A stretch of 64,000 nt of DNA. It comes from Bog-473 sp963706555 (GTDB lineage Bacteria; Actinomycetota; Acidimicrobiia; Acidimicrobiales; RAAP-2). The translations under genes were made by a program, and so were the position numbers. The stretch spans positions 4,526,001 to 4,590,000 of the forward strand of contig OY970164.1 of assembly GCA_963706555.1 (NCBI GenBank), in the 5' to 3' direction. The notes below the pieces were generated by a model. That model searched no databases. It was not told where the DNA came from and was given only the letters and a program-made list of their open reading frames with translations. Of the stretch, positions 43,072 to 51,053 are shown one piece after another. Numbering within the stretch: position 1 is the first letter of the stretch; every line of letters starts with the position of its first letter.

Positions 43072-44493
43072 ATGAAGGGGATTCTCGGCCATGGGGCGTA
43101 CGTGCCCGGATGGCGGTTGGAACGGGCGTCGATCGGGGCGACGCTGGGCACCGCCGGAGGAAAGGGTCGCCGCTCCGTCGCCTCCTACGACGAGGACACC
43201 ACCACCATGGGCACCGAAGCCGCCCGGTTGGCGCTGCGCAGTGCGCCCGGAGCCAGCCCGTCGACCCTCTGGTTCTCGACCACCAGCCCGGCCTACGTCG
43301 ACAAGACGAACGCGACCACCATTCACGCCGCCCTACGCCTCGACCCCCACGTGCTGGCCGCGGATGCAGGCGGTGCTGCCCGTTCCGCGGTGGCGGTCCT
43401 TCGTGCCACCCTCGAAGGACCGACGTCTGCGCTCGTGGTGGCGGCGGACATCCGGGGTGGTCTCGCCGGCGGACCGGACGAAGCAGCCGGAGGCGACGGC
43501 GCCGCGGCGCTCTTCGTCGGCTCCGACAACGACGGTCCCGTCCTGGCCGAATATCTCGGTTCGGCCAGCGCGAGCGAGGAGTTCCTCGACCGCTGGCGCG
43601 CGCCGGGCGACACCGCATCCAAGGTCTGGGAGGAGCGTTTCGGCGAGGGACGCTACGGCGAGCTCGGCCAGCGCGCGTGGAAGGACGGCCTCAAGGCGGC
43701 CGGGATCGCCGCCGAGGAGGTCACGGACCTGATCGTGGCGAGCCTGCACGGCCGGGCCGTGCGCGCGCTCTCGCGGGGACTGGCGGGCGCGGCGACAAGG
43801 GTGGTGCCCACGCTCGACGGCAGCATCGGCTGCACCGGCGCGGCTCATCCCTTTCTCCTGCTGTCCTCGGCCCTCGAACGCGCGGAACCGGGTGCGGTGC
43901 TCGGGCTGCTGAGCCTGGCCGACGGGGCCGACGCGTTCTTCTTCCGGGTCACCGCGGCCGGGTCGACCGTGCGGCAGGACCGCACCGTGGCCTCCCAAGA
44001 GGCGCAGGGTCGGACGGTCCCCTACGGGAAGTACCTGGCCTGGCGCAGCCGACTTCACACGGAGCCGCCACGGCGCCCTGATCCGGCACGGGTCTCGGCA
44101 CCCGCGGCCAGCCGCTCGGTCGAGTGGAAATTCGGCTTCGTCGGCAGCAGGGCACCCGGCTCGAGCGAGGTGCGGTTGCCTCCCGCCGTGCCGGGCGCCG
44201 ACCCCGGGGTGGTCGCCGAACTGGCACCGATGGCCGAGGTGCTCGGCACCGTGGCCACGTTCACCGTCGACCGGCTCGCCTACTCTCCGAGCCCGCCCAT
44301 CGTGTTCGCCGTGGTGGATTTCGACGGCGGGGGCCGCCTCCCGATCGAGCTCACCGACGTGGCCCCCGACGAGGTGTCGATCGGGACCCGGGTGGAGATG
44401 ACGTTCCGGCGCCTGAGCGAGGCGGACGGCATCGTGAACTATTTCTGGAAGGCGCGACCTCTCGCCCTCGAGGGGAACGAAGGGGACACATAA
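43072..44493 (+). CDS. HMG-CoA-synthase-like thiolase-fold protein fused to an OB-fold domain
   Basis: 473 residues. The N-terminal two thirds follow the HMG-CoA synthase/KAS III pattern (GILGHGAYVPGWRLER, YDEDTTTMGTEAARLALRSA, IHAALRLDPHVLAADAGGAA, ARVVP.LDGSIGCTGAAHP-like C-terminal half). The C-terminal third resembles a DUF35 OB-fold (VLGTVATFTVDRLAYSPSPP, GTRVEMTFRRL). Two expected features are missing: the nucleophilic Cys (position occupied by Ala in GGAARSA) and the CxxC zinc ribbon that normally precedes the OB-fold. It may be a non-catalytic scaffold or a lyase. TAA is directly followed by the ATG of the thiolase at 44494. Confidence 0.75.
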   Translation: MKGILGHGAYVPGWRLERASIGATLGTAGGKGRRSVASYDEDTTTMGTEAARLALRSAPGASPSTLWFSTTSPAYVDKTNATTIHAALRLDPHVLAADAGGAARSAVAVLRATLEGPTSALVVAADIRGGLAGGPDEAAGGDGAAALFVGSDNDGPVLAEYLGSASASEEFLDRWRAPGDTASKVWEERFGEGRYGELGQRAWKDGLKAAGIAAEEVTDLIVASLHGRAVRALSRGLAGAATRVVPTLDGSIGCTGAAHPFLLLSSALERAEPGAVLGLLSLADGADAFFFRVTAAGSTVRQDRTVASQEAQGRTVPYGKYLAWRSRLHTEPPRRPDPARVSAPAASRSVEWKFGFVGSRAPGSSEVRLPPAVPGADPGVVAELAPMAEVLGTVATFTVDRLAYSPSPPIVFAVVDFDGGGRLPIELTDVAPDEVSIGTRVEMTFRRLSEADGIVNYFWKARPLALEGNEGDT

Positions 44494-45681
44494 ATGGGAT
44501 CGCACGGCATCAAGGACAAAGTCGCGATCGTCGGGATGGGCTGTACCCGGTTCACCGAGCACTGGGACAAGGGGGCGGACCAGCTGGCGGTCGAAGCGAC
44601 GAACGACGCGCTCACGTCCGCCGGGATCGACAAGGTGGCGGTCGACGCCTATTGGCTGGGCACCGCGCTCTCCGGTGCGAGCGGCATGACGCTCTCCAAA
44701 CCCCTCGAGCTCACCGGCAAGCCGGTCGTCCGGGTGGAGAACATGTGCGCCACCGGCGCCGAGTCGCTGCGCCAAGCGGCCTATGCCGTGGCGTGCGGCG
44801 CCTACGACGTGGCCGCGGCCGTGGGGGTGGAGAAGGCCAAGGACTCGGGCTATCAGGGGCTCAACGCCTTCCCGATCCCCAACGACGGCTCAGCCCGCAC
44901 GCTCACCGCGGCCGCCATGTTCTCCATGGCCGTGCCGGCCTACGCCAAGAAGTACTCGGTCGACCCGGTGGAGATGAAGCGGGTGCTGGCCGAGATCGGC
45001 TCGAAGAACCACGCCAATGGCGTGCGCAACGAGCGCGCGCAGTTCCGCAAGCACGTCTCGGTCGAAGAGATCATGGCCATGCCCACGGTCGCCGGGGAGC
45101 TCACAGTGATGGACTGTGCCGGGGTGGCCGACGGTGCCGCCGCGGCCATCGTCGTCCGGGCCGAGGATGCGCACCGCTACACGGATCACCCCATCTACAT
45201 CAAGGCGCTCTCGTCGGTGGCGGGCGACGGCAGGGGCCTCGGCGACCCGGGCTACGACTACACCACCTTTCGCGAGTCAGCCGACTGCGCCCGCGAGGCG
45301 TACGCGCAAGCGGGCCTCACCGATCCACGTCGCGAGCTCGCCATGGCTCAGGTCCATGACTGCTTCACCATCACCGAGCTCATCCTCTGCGAGGACCTCG
45401 GGTTCGCCGAACGGGGGACGGCGTGGAAGGACGTCCTCTCGGGGGCCTTCGCCCTCGACGGCGAGCTCCCCGTCAACACGGACGGTGGCCTGAAGAGCTT
45501 CGGCCATCCCGTCGGGGCCAGCGGACTGCGCATGATCTTCGAGTGTTGGCTCCAGCTGCGCCACGAAGCCGGGGCCCGGCAGTTGGACACCGGACGCGGC
45601 CTGGCGCTCACCCACAACCTCGGTGGCTACCCGGGCGAAATGGTCTCGTGCATCACGGTGCTCGGCGACCAGCTCGCCTGA
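44494..45681 (+). CDS. Acetyl-CoA acetyltransferase (SCP2-type thiolase)
   Basis: 395 residues; the only thiolase in the window that keeps the full catalytic set: Cys85 in VENMCATGAESL, the NTDGGLKSFGHPVGASG histidine, and the HNLGGYPGEMVSCI region. It should carry out CoA-dependent cleavage of a 3-ketoacyl-CoA. It follows the HMGS/OB fusion with no spacing and is probably its partner, as known thiolase-HMGS-DUF35 complexes suggest. Confidence 0.92.
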   Translation: MGSHGIKDKVAIVGMGCTRFTEHWDKGADQLAVEATNDALTSAGIDKVAVDAYWLGTALSGASGMTLSKPLELTGKPVVRVENMCATGAESLRQAAYAVACGAYDVAAAVGVEKAKDSGYQGLNAFPIPNDGSARTLTAAAMFSMAVPAYAKKYSVDPVEMKRVLAEIGSKNHANGVRNERAQFRKHVSVEEIMAMPTVAGELTVMDCAGVADGAAAAIVVRAEDAHRYTDHPIYIKALSSVAGDGRGLGDPGYDYTTFRESADCAREAYAQAGLTDPRRELAMAQVHDCFTITELILCEDLGFAERGTAWKDVLSGAFALDGELPVNTDGGLKSFGHPVGASGLRMIFECWLQLRHEAGARQLDTGRGLALTHNLGGYPGEMVSCITVLGDQLA

Positions 45682-45707
45682 CCGGCGAGCGACCACCACC
45701 ACCGGTC

Positions 45708-46511
45708 ATGGCGACGATCGCAGAGGTCCTTCGCCTCGACGTGCACGACCGCGTGGCGATCGTCACGCTCCATCGACCCGAGGTCCGCAACGCCCTCAAC
45801 ACAGCCCTGATCGACGCGTTGTGGGAAGTCCTGCCGGCGGTCGACGACGACCCCGGCGTGGGCGCCATCGTGATGACCGGCAGCGATCCGGCCTTCTGCA
45901 GCGGTCTCGACCTGCGCGAGCTCTCGGGAAGCGGCCAGAACGCGCGGCCACGGCAACAACGCGACAGCGTCAGCGCGCGGGGAGCGCTCCCGCCGGTCAT
46001 CACACCGATCGTCGGCGCCGTCAACGGCGCTGCGGTGACGGGAGGCCTGGAGATCGCCCTCAACTGCGATGTGCTGGTGGCCTCGGAACGGGCCACGTTC
46101 GCCGACACGCACCTGCGCGTCGGTGTCATGCCCGGAGGTGGATTGACCGTGCTCCTCCCCCGCCGCGTCGGCATGGGGAAAGCACTGGAGATGGCGCTGA
46201 CCGGTGTCGTCGTCGACGCCCCGGCCGCGCTGCACTGCGGCCTGGTCGATCGCGTCGTGCCGCATGCCGAGCTCATCCCGACTGCCGTCGCGCTCGCCGC
46301 GGCCATGGCGGAGAAGGACCCCGAGACCCTGCGCTACCTCGTCGAGACCTTCCGCCGGGTGGCCGCGGTCGACGAATCAGCCGGCCGGGAGCTCGAGCGC
46401 ACCCGCGGCCACGCCTGGCGCGACGGCACCATCGACACCGCTGCGGTCGGTGCGACGAAAGACGAGATCGTGCAGCAGGGGCGCCGGCAACATGGTGCCC
46501 ACCCCGCCTGA
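45708..46511 (+). CDS. Enoyl-CoA hydratase/isomerase family protein
   Basis: 267 residues of the crotonase fold. Oxyanion-hole segments are AFCSGLDLREL and VNGAAVTGGLEIALNCDVLV. Of the two hydratase glutamates, the first position (FAxPE in ECH) reads FADTH, while the second is kept (KALEMALTG), so isomerase, hydrolase or lyase activity is as likely as hydration. Third gene of the 43072 operon. Confidence 0.88.
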   Translation: MATIAEVLRLDVHDRVAIVTLHRPEVRNALNTALIDALWEVLPAVDDDPGVGAIVMTGSDPAFCSGLDLRELSGSGQNARPRQQRDSVSARGALPPVITPIVGAVNGAAVTGGLEIALNCDVLVASERATFADTHLRVGVMPGGGLTVLLPRRVGMGKALEMALTGVVVDAPAALHCGLVDRVVPHAELIPTAVALAAAMAEKDPETLRYLVETFRRVAAVDESAGRELERTRGHAWRDGTIDTAAVGATKDEIVQQGRRQHGAHPA

Positions 46512-46722
46512 AACCCGGAGTGGGAACCGGGGTTGCCGCGCGGCCCGGGCACGCCGACATCGCCCCGACAGGTCAGGCGAAACCCCTCTCACCAGGCCTT
46601 TTCAACGGCGGTGTCACGAGTTGTCGCAACGTTGAGAGCCCGTAGCCGACAATATGAGGCGCATCACGCATCCTTGTCACCAGCGTCGTCGGCACAAGGC
46701 GACCGAACAGAGGAGATGTGCG

Positions 46723-46893
46723 ATGCGAGCAATCAAACACTCAGTTCTCTTACTGACGGCGTCGATGGTCCTTGGCGCGGGATTGAGCATTGTCACCGCA
46801 GCTCCAGCTGTCGCCAAAGCAGGTCCGGTGTCGCACGGTGCAAGCGTCACCCTCACGTCGGTACACCCCGACGCCGGTTCCGTTGCCCCCTGA
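46723..46893 (+). pseudogene. Short secreted peptide, probably a truncated secreted protein
   Basis: ATG 46723 with GAGGAG upstream encodes a clear signal peptide (MRAIKHSVLLLTASMVLGAG, cleavage near APAVAKA) and about 25 mature residues (GASVTLTSVHPDAGS) before a stop at 46893. One base out of phase, a Pro/Thr-rich continuation is open (PLPPDPTNPTPPAPVNPT) but runs into the 3' end of the convergent ligase at 46961. It looks like the start of a longer secreted protein lost by frameshift and truncation; a genuine short peptide is the alternative. Confidence 0.5.
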
Positions 46894-46960
46894 CCCCACC
46901 AACCCCACACCACCCGCCCCCGTCAACCCCACCGGGCACCGAGCCGCGCACCGCCCGCCA

Positions 46961-48598
46961 CTACACCAACAACGCGGCACGCCCCTGTTCCACCAGGACG
47001 GCCTCGACCGCGTCCGCGTCGGACGCACGCATCGGCCGATACGTCGTCTCGCGCCCTGACCGCCACCACAAGGGATCCGCAGTGCGCCACCGTTGCTCGA
47101 CGAGCACGCGCTTGAGCACCTTGTTGGTCTGCGTCAACGGAAGCTCCGACGTCACGCGGACGTAGCGGGGCATCCATTTGGTGCCGAGGTCGGGCTGCGC
47201 CGCCATGAACGCGGCGAACGCTTCGGAATCGAACGTGGCGCCGTCGCGCAACACCACCGATGTCATGACGTCGTCCCCCGAATCGGCGTTGGGCACGCCG
47301 TAGACCGCGACCTGGGCCACGTCGGGGTGGCGCAGGATCAGCCGCTCGATCGGCGCCGTCGCCAGGTTCTCACCGTCGACCCGCAGCCAGTCACTGGTGC
47401 GGCCGGCGAAGTAGGCGAACCCGTGGCCGTCTACATAGGCCAGGTCGCCGCTGCGGTACATCCCGCCCCGCATACGCTCGCTCTCGGCCTCTTCGTCCCC
47501 GTAGTAGCCGAGGAACGCACCGGCGCCGAGGGTGTTGACCATCTCCCCGACCGCCTCCGCCGCGTTGAGCAGTCGCCCCTCCTCGTCGAAGCGTGCGATG
47601 GCCGCCGGTTCCCCGGTCTCCTGGTGCAGGACGGCCACTCCCTCGGGCAGGGGGCCCATGGCGTTGGGTGGCGTCTCGGGGGTGCGCAGGATGTTGAGCC
47701 CCGACTCCGTGGCCCCGTACCCGTCGAACACGTGCAGGCCGAAACGGGCCGAGAACCGCACGACATCGGCATGGGTGCTCTCGTTCCCCATGGCGACCCG
47801 CAGCGGGTTGTCGGCGTCGTCGGGCCGTTCGGGTGTGGCCAGCACGTACGCCAGCGGCTTGCCGATGTAGTTGAACCACGTGCAGCCGTACCGCCGCACG
47901 TCGGCCAGAAAGGACGAGGCCGAGAACTTGCGCCGCAACGCCATCGACGCACCTGAGACCATGGTGGGGCTCCAACCGGCCATGACACAGGCCGAGTGGA
48001 ACAGCGGCATGGACAGATAGGCGCGGTCCTCGCGCGTGAGCTGCAGGTGCCCGACGACGGCCGAGCCGGGTGTGGTGATTTTGGCGTGCGTACAGCGCAC
48101 CGCCTTGGGGTTGCCGCTGGTACCCGAGGTGAAGATCAACATGAAGAGGTCGTCGGGCACCAGGTCGACCACGGGCGCCGGTCCACCCGCGACAGAGGCC
48201 AGGGCGGCCGGCCATTCCGGCGTCTCGATGTCCAGAACACGCTCGGTCGGCACCGTGTCCACCTCGCCGAGCAGCGCGTGGTACCGCTGTTCGGTGACGA
48301 TCAGCTGGCAATCGGTCTGCGCGACGTCACGCGCCAGCTCGGGCCCGCGCCGGGTCGGATTGAGCCCCACCACGACGGCGCCGCTCAGCGCGGCCGCACC
48401 GAGCAACATGACGAAGTCGGGCACGTTGTCGAGCAGGACGCCGACATGGAAGGGACCGTCGACGCGACGCTCGAGCAGAAGGTTGGCCCGGTCCACGCAG
48501 GCGCGGGCGTACTCCGCCCACGTCCACGACTGCTCCTCGAAGACGAGGCACGGTCGCTCGTCGTCCAGACGTCCCGAGATCAGTTCACCGAGCAGCAC
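46961..48598 (-). CDS. Acyl-CoA ligase (FATP/FadD6-FadD17-like AMP-binding enzyme)
   Basis: 545 residues from GTG 48598. Motifs: LMLIFTSGTSGNPKAVRCTH, LHVFDGYGATESGLNILRTP, YRSGDLAYVDGHGFAYFAGR, TSDWLRVDGENLATAPIE and TQTNKVLKR with the catalytic lysine. The VDGENLATAPIE hinge and the KFSASSFLADVRRYGCTWFN segment are typical of very-long-chain/steroid-type ligases. Third gene after the MaoC-like and racemase-like genes on the same strand. Confidence 0.92.
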   Translation of the reverse strand: MLLGELISGRLDDERPCLVFEEQSWTWAEYARACVDRANLLLERRVDGPFHVGVLLDNVPDFVMLLGAAALSGAVVVGLNPTRRGPELARDVAQTDCQLIVTEQRYHALLGEVDTVPTERVLDIETPEWPAALASVAGGPAPVVDLVPDDLFMLIFTSGTSGNPKAVRCTHAKITTPGSAVVGHLQLTREDRAYLSMPLFHSACVMAGWSPTMVSGASMALRRKFSASSFLADVRRYGCTWFNYIGKPLAYVLATPERPDDADNPLRVAMGNESTHADVVRFSARFGLHVFDGYGATESGLNILRTPETPPNAMGPLPEGVAVLHQETGEPAAIARFDEEGRLLNAAEAVGEMVNTLGAGAFLGYYGDEEAESERMRGGMYRSGDLAYVDGHGFAYFAGRTSDWLRVDGENLATAPIERLILRHPDVAQVAVYGVPNADSGDDVMTSVVLRDGATFDSEAFAAFMAAQPDLGTKWMPRYVRVTSELPLTQTNKVLKRVLVEQRWRTADPLWWRSGRETTYRPMRASDADAVEAVLVEQGRAALLV

Positions 48599-48601
48599 GG
48601 C

Positions 48602-49783
48602 TTAGTCCCCACCCTCCCCGCCGTTCTGCTCGACCACGCCACGCGCCAGGAGGTCGCGGACGGACGCGTCGTCGAAGCCCCACGACGTCAACATCTCCTC
48701 GGTGTGCTGCCCCGGATGGCTACCGGCCCGGGCCACCCGTCCCGGCGTGCGCGAGAGCCGCGGCACCGGTGCCACCTGCGTCAGCCCACCGACCTCGGTA
48801 TAGGCCCCCCGGGCCACGTGCTGCGGGTGCCGTGGGGCCTCCAACGGCGGGAGGACCGGGGCGAAGCAGGCGTCGAGGTCGGCGAAGGCGGCCACCCACT
48901 CGTCCCGGGTCCGGGTACGGACGCGCGCCGCCACCTTCTCCCGCATGGCCGGCCAGTGCGCTTCGTCGTTCTGCGCGGGCAGGTCCTCGCCGTCGAACCC
49001 GAGCCCTTCGAGCATGGCGGCATAGAACGGCGGCTCGATCCCCCCGAACGTCACATAGCCACCGTCGGCGGTCTCGTAGGTGTTGTAGAAGTGGGCGCCG
49101 CCGTCCAGCAGGTTGGTCCCTCGGCGGGGCGTCCACCACCCCATCTGCATGGGGCCCATGTTCGCTGCCATCACGTAGGCCGCACCCTCGGTCATCGCGC
49201 AGTCGATGACCTGGCCCTCGCCCGATCGGCCGCGCTCGAGCAGCGCCGCGGTGATGGCGAACGCGAGCAGGACGCCGCCCCCGCCGAAATCGCTGACCAG
49301 ATTGAGGGGATGGACGGGTGGGCGGTCGGCGGGACCGAGGGCGCCGAGCACCCCGGCCGTGGCGAGATAGTTGATGTCGTGGCCCGCCGCGAGCGCGAGG
49401 GGGCCGTCCTGGCCGAACCCGCTGATACGGGCGTAGACCAGCCCAGGGTTGCGCCCCCGGCATTCGTCGGGCCCCAGGCCGAGGCGTTCCATCACCCCCG
49501 GACGAAATCCCTCCACGAAGACGTCCGCTTGGTCGGCGAGGCGCCGCACCACTTCGGGCCCGTCAGGATGTTTGAGGTCCACCGCGACCGAGCCCCGGCC
49601 GCGCGTGATGATGTCGGTGTCCATGGGGTGCGCCGGGACCGGGCCCTGCAGCGGTCGGTCGATCCGTATGACGTCCGCCCCCATGTCGCTCAGCATGAGG
49701 GCGCAGAACGGTGCCGCGCCCTGGCCGCCGATTTCAACCACCCGCAGCCCGACCAGCGGCCCGGTTCGCCCGTCGTGCGCCAT
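48602..49783 (-). CDS. Alpha-methylacyl-CoA racemase-like (CaiB family) enzyme
   Basis: 393 residues. GLRVVEIGGQGAAPFCALML, MGADVIRIDRP and especially AGHDINYLATAGVLGALG (His135) and NLVSDFGGGGVLLAF (Asp165) match the catalytic His and Asp of 2-methylacyl-CoA racemase rather than the aspartyl nucleophile of CoA-transferases. It would epimerise 2-methyl-branched acyl-CoAs, as needed for beta-oxidation of isoprenoid or sterol side chains. Its ATG shares a base with the stop of the MaoC-like gene (TGATG). Confidence 0.88.
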   Translation of the reverse strand: MAHDGRTGPLVGLRVVEIGGQGAAPFCALMLSDMGADVIRIDRPLQGPVPAHPMDTDIITRGRGSVAVDLKHPDGPEVVRRLADQADVFVEGFRPGVMERLGLGPDECRGRNPGLVYARISGFGQDGPLALAAGHDINYLATAGVLGALGPADRPPVHPLNLVSDFGGGGVLLAFAITAALLERGRSGEGQVIDCAMTEGAAYVMAANMGPMQMGWWTPRRGTNLLDGGAHFYNTYETADGGYVTFGGIEPPFYAAMLEGLGFDGEDLPAQNDEAHWPAMREKVAARVRTRTRDEWVAAFADLDACFAPVLPPLEAPRHPQHVARGAYTEVGGLTQVAPVPRLSRTPGRVARAGSHPGQHTEEMLTSWGFDDASVRDLLARGVVEQNGGEGGD

Positions 49784-50991
49784 CAACGAGAAGCGTCGTC
49801 GAGATACACCTCGGCCGTGGCCACCGCCATCACCGCGTCGGCCTGCGTGCGCATTTCGACGTCGACCGTGACGAAGGGGCGGCCGGATCCCTTCGGCGGC
49901 ACGACGATCTCCTTGACCTCGCCGGTGAGGACGGTGATGTCGCCCACGAAGGCGGGGTTGCGGTACTGCGCCAGCACGTGCCCGGTCCAACCACCCTCCC
50001 CGGCCCAGTTCTCGATGTAGTCGAGGATCCACGATCCCATGCTCGATCCGTAGCCGTACGACCGGGGCATGCCGATGAGCTGGGCGTGCTCGGGGTCCAC
50101 ATGGCCGCGCGACGCTCCCTCGAGCAACCCGTCGTTGGCGCTCGGGTCATATTTGGCCCGATCGAAGTCACGGCCCATCTCGTTGATCCAGCCGGCGTCC
50201 CACAGGCCGGTGGGGCCGTCGGTGTAGTACGCCGCTCCCCACACCGTGGCCGGCCGTGCTCGGTGCTCGGTGGTGAACGAGGCCACCGAATGCGGACCGA
50301 TCACCCGTTCGGGCAACTGCTCGCCCTTCTCCACGGCGTCGAACGATTTCGCCAGATGACCGTTGGCGTGAAGGATCCGGTAATAGGCGCGCTTGCGCTC
50401 GTCGTTGGCGACCAACGCGTCGTGCTCCCACACCGGCTCGGGCGCACTCTCGCCGAAGGAGCTGCGCCGCACCGCCTCCTCGACGAGATAGCGGATGGCG
50501 GTCGAGCGTTGCTTGCCGACAAGCTCCCCGCGCTGGTTGATGTAGGTGGTGTCGCCCCGGCTGAACATGGTGGGGCCCGCGAACCGGGTCTCGGTGACTT
50601 TGTAGTCGAACAACATGGTGTCGCGCTGCAGGAGATCACCGGGCCGGATGCGCGGACCGAAGAACCACCACTCGTCCCCGCCGAAGAGCATGTGGCTCCC
50701 GGGGACGCGGCCCTGGACGGCCGGCGTGGCCCCATGGCCATCCCCGGCGGCAACGGTGAAGGACTGCGGTGCCACGATGCCCCCGAATCTGCTCGCCGCG
50801 GCGAAATCGGGGTCGAAATAGAGGGGGTTGGGGTTCTGCATCCCCTGGGCCCAGCGCCCGATGTCGGACTCGGTGATCGGGTAGCGGGGCTGCAGCCGCT
50901 GCAACGGCACCCCCAGCCAGCGGTCCACATCGGTGGTGTCCAGTTCCAGCTTTCCGCCCTCTGCCGACCCGCCTTCTGCTGCCATGGTCAT
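49783..50991 (-). CDS. Two-domain MaoC-like hotdog dehydratase
   Basis: 402 residues: an N-terminal FAS1-like hotdog (ITESDIGRWAQGMQNPNPLY, FGGIVAPQSF) and a C-terminal MaoC-type hotdog (AQLIGMPRSYGYGSSMGSWI, WTGHVLAQYRNPAFVGDITV). Members hydrate or dehydrate enoyl/3-hydroxyacyl-CoA. The canonical Asp/His dyad is not obvious, so activity is uncertain. ATG 50991 with GAGGGG upstream. Divergent from the CoA-transferase fusion at 51054. Confidence 0.8.
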   Translation of the reverse strand: MTMAAEGGSAEGGKLELDTTDVDRWLGVPLQRLQPRYPITESDIGRWAQGMQNPNPLYFDPDFAAASRFGGIVAPQSFTVAAGDGHGATPAVQGRVPGSHMLFGGDEWWFFGPRIRPGDLLQRDTMLFDYKVTETRFAGPTMFSRGDTTYINQRGELVGKQRSTAIRYLVEEAVRRSSFGESAPEPVWEHDALVANDERKRAYYRILHANGHLAKSFDAVEKGEQLPERVIGPHSVASFTTEHRARPATVWGAAYYTDGPTGLWDAGWINEMGRDFDRAKYDPSANDGLLEGASRGHVDPEHAQLIGMPRSYGYGSSMGSWILDYIENWAGEGGWTGHVLAQYRNPAFVGDITVLTGEVKEIVVPPKGSGRPFVTVDVEMRTQADAVMAVATAEVYLDDASR

Positions 50992-51011
50992 GATCCCCTC
51001 TTCAGCCCTCT

Positions 51012-51033
51012 ATTAACATAATCATAAAATGAT
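51012..51033. promoter_or_regulatory. AT-rich divergent promoter/operator region
   Basis: The 62-bp gap between divergent genes holds TATTAACATAATCAT and an inverted repeat ATCAT-AAA-ATGAT (51021-51033). The ATTAAC half-site recalls the palindromes at 21204 and 22924. Confidence 0.4.
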
Positions 51034-51053
51034 GCGACACCTAGGGGGGTCGA

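Noticed and set aside
47996..50020. A plus-strand open frame of about 670 codons opposite the ligase and racemase genes
   Set aside because: No motif or RBS, spans two well-supported minus-strand genes and the junction between them, so it is an antisense shadow.
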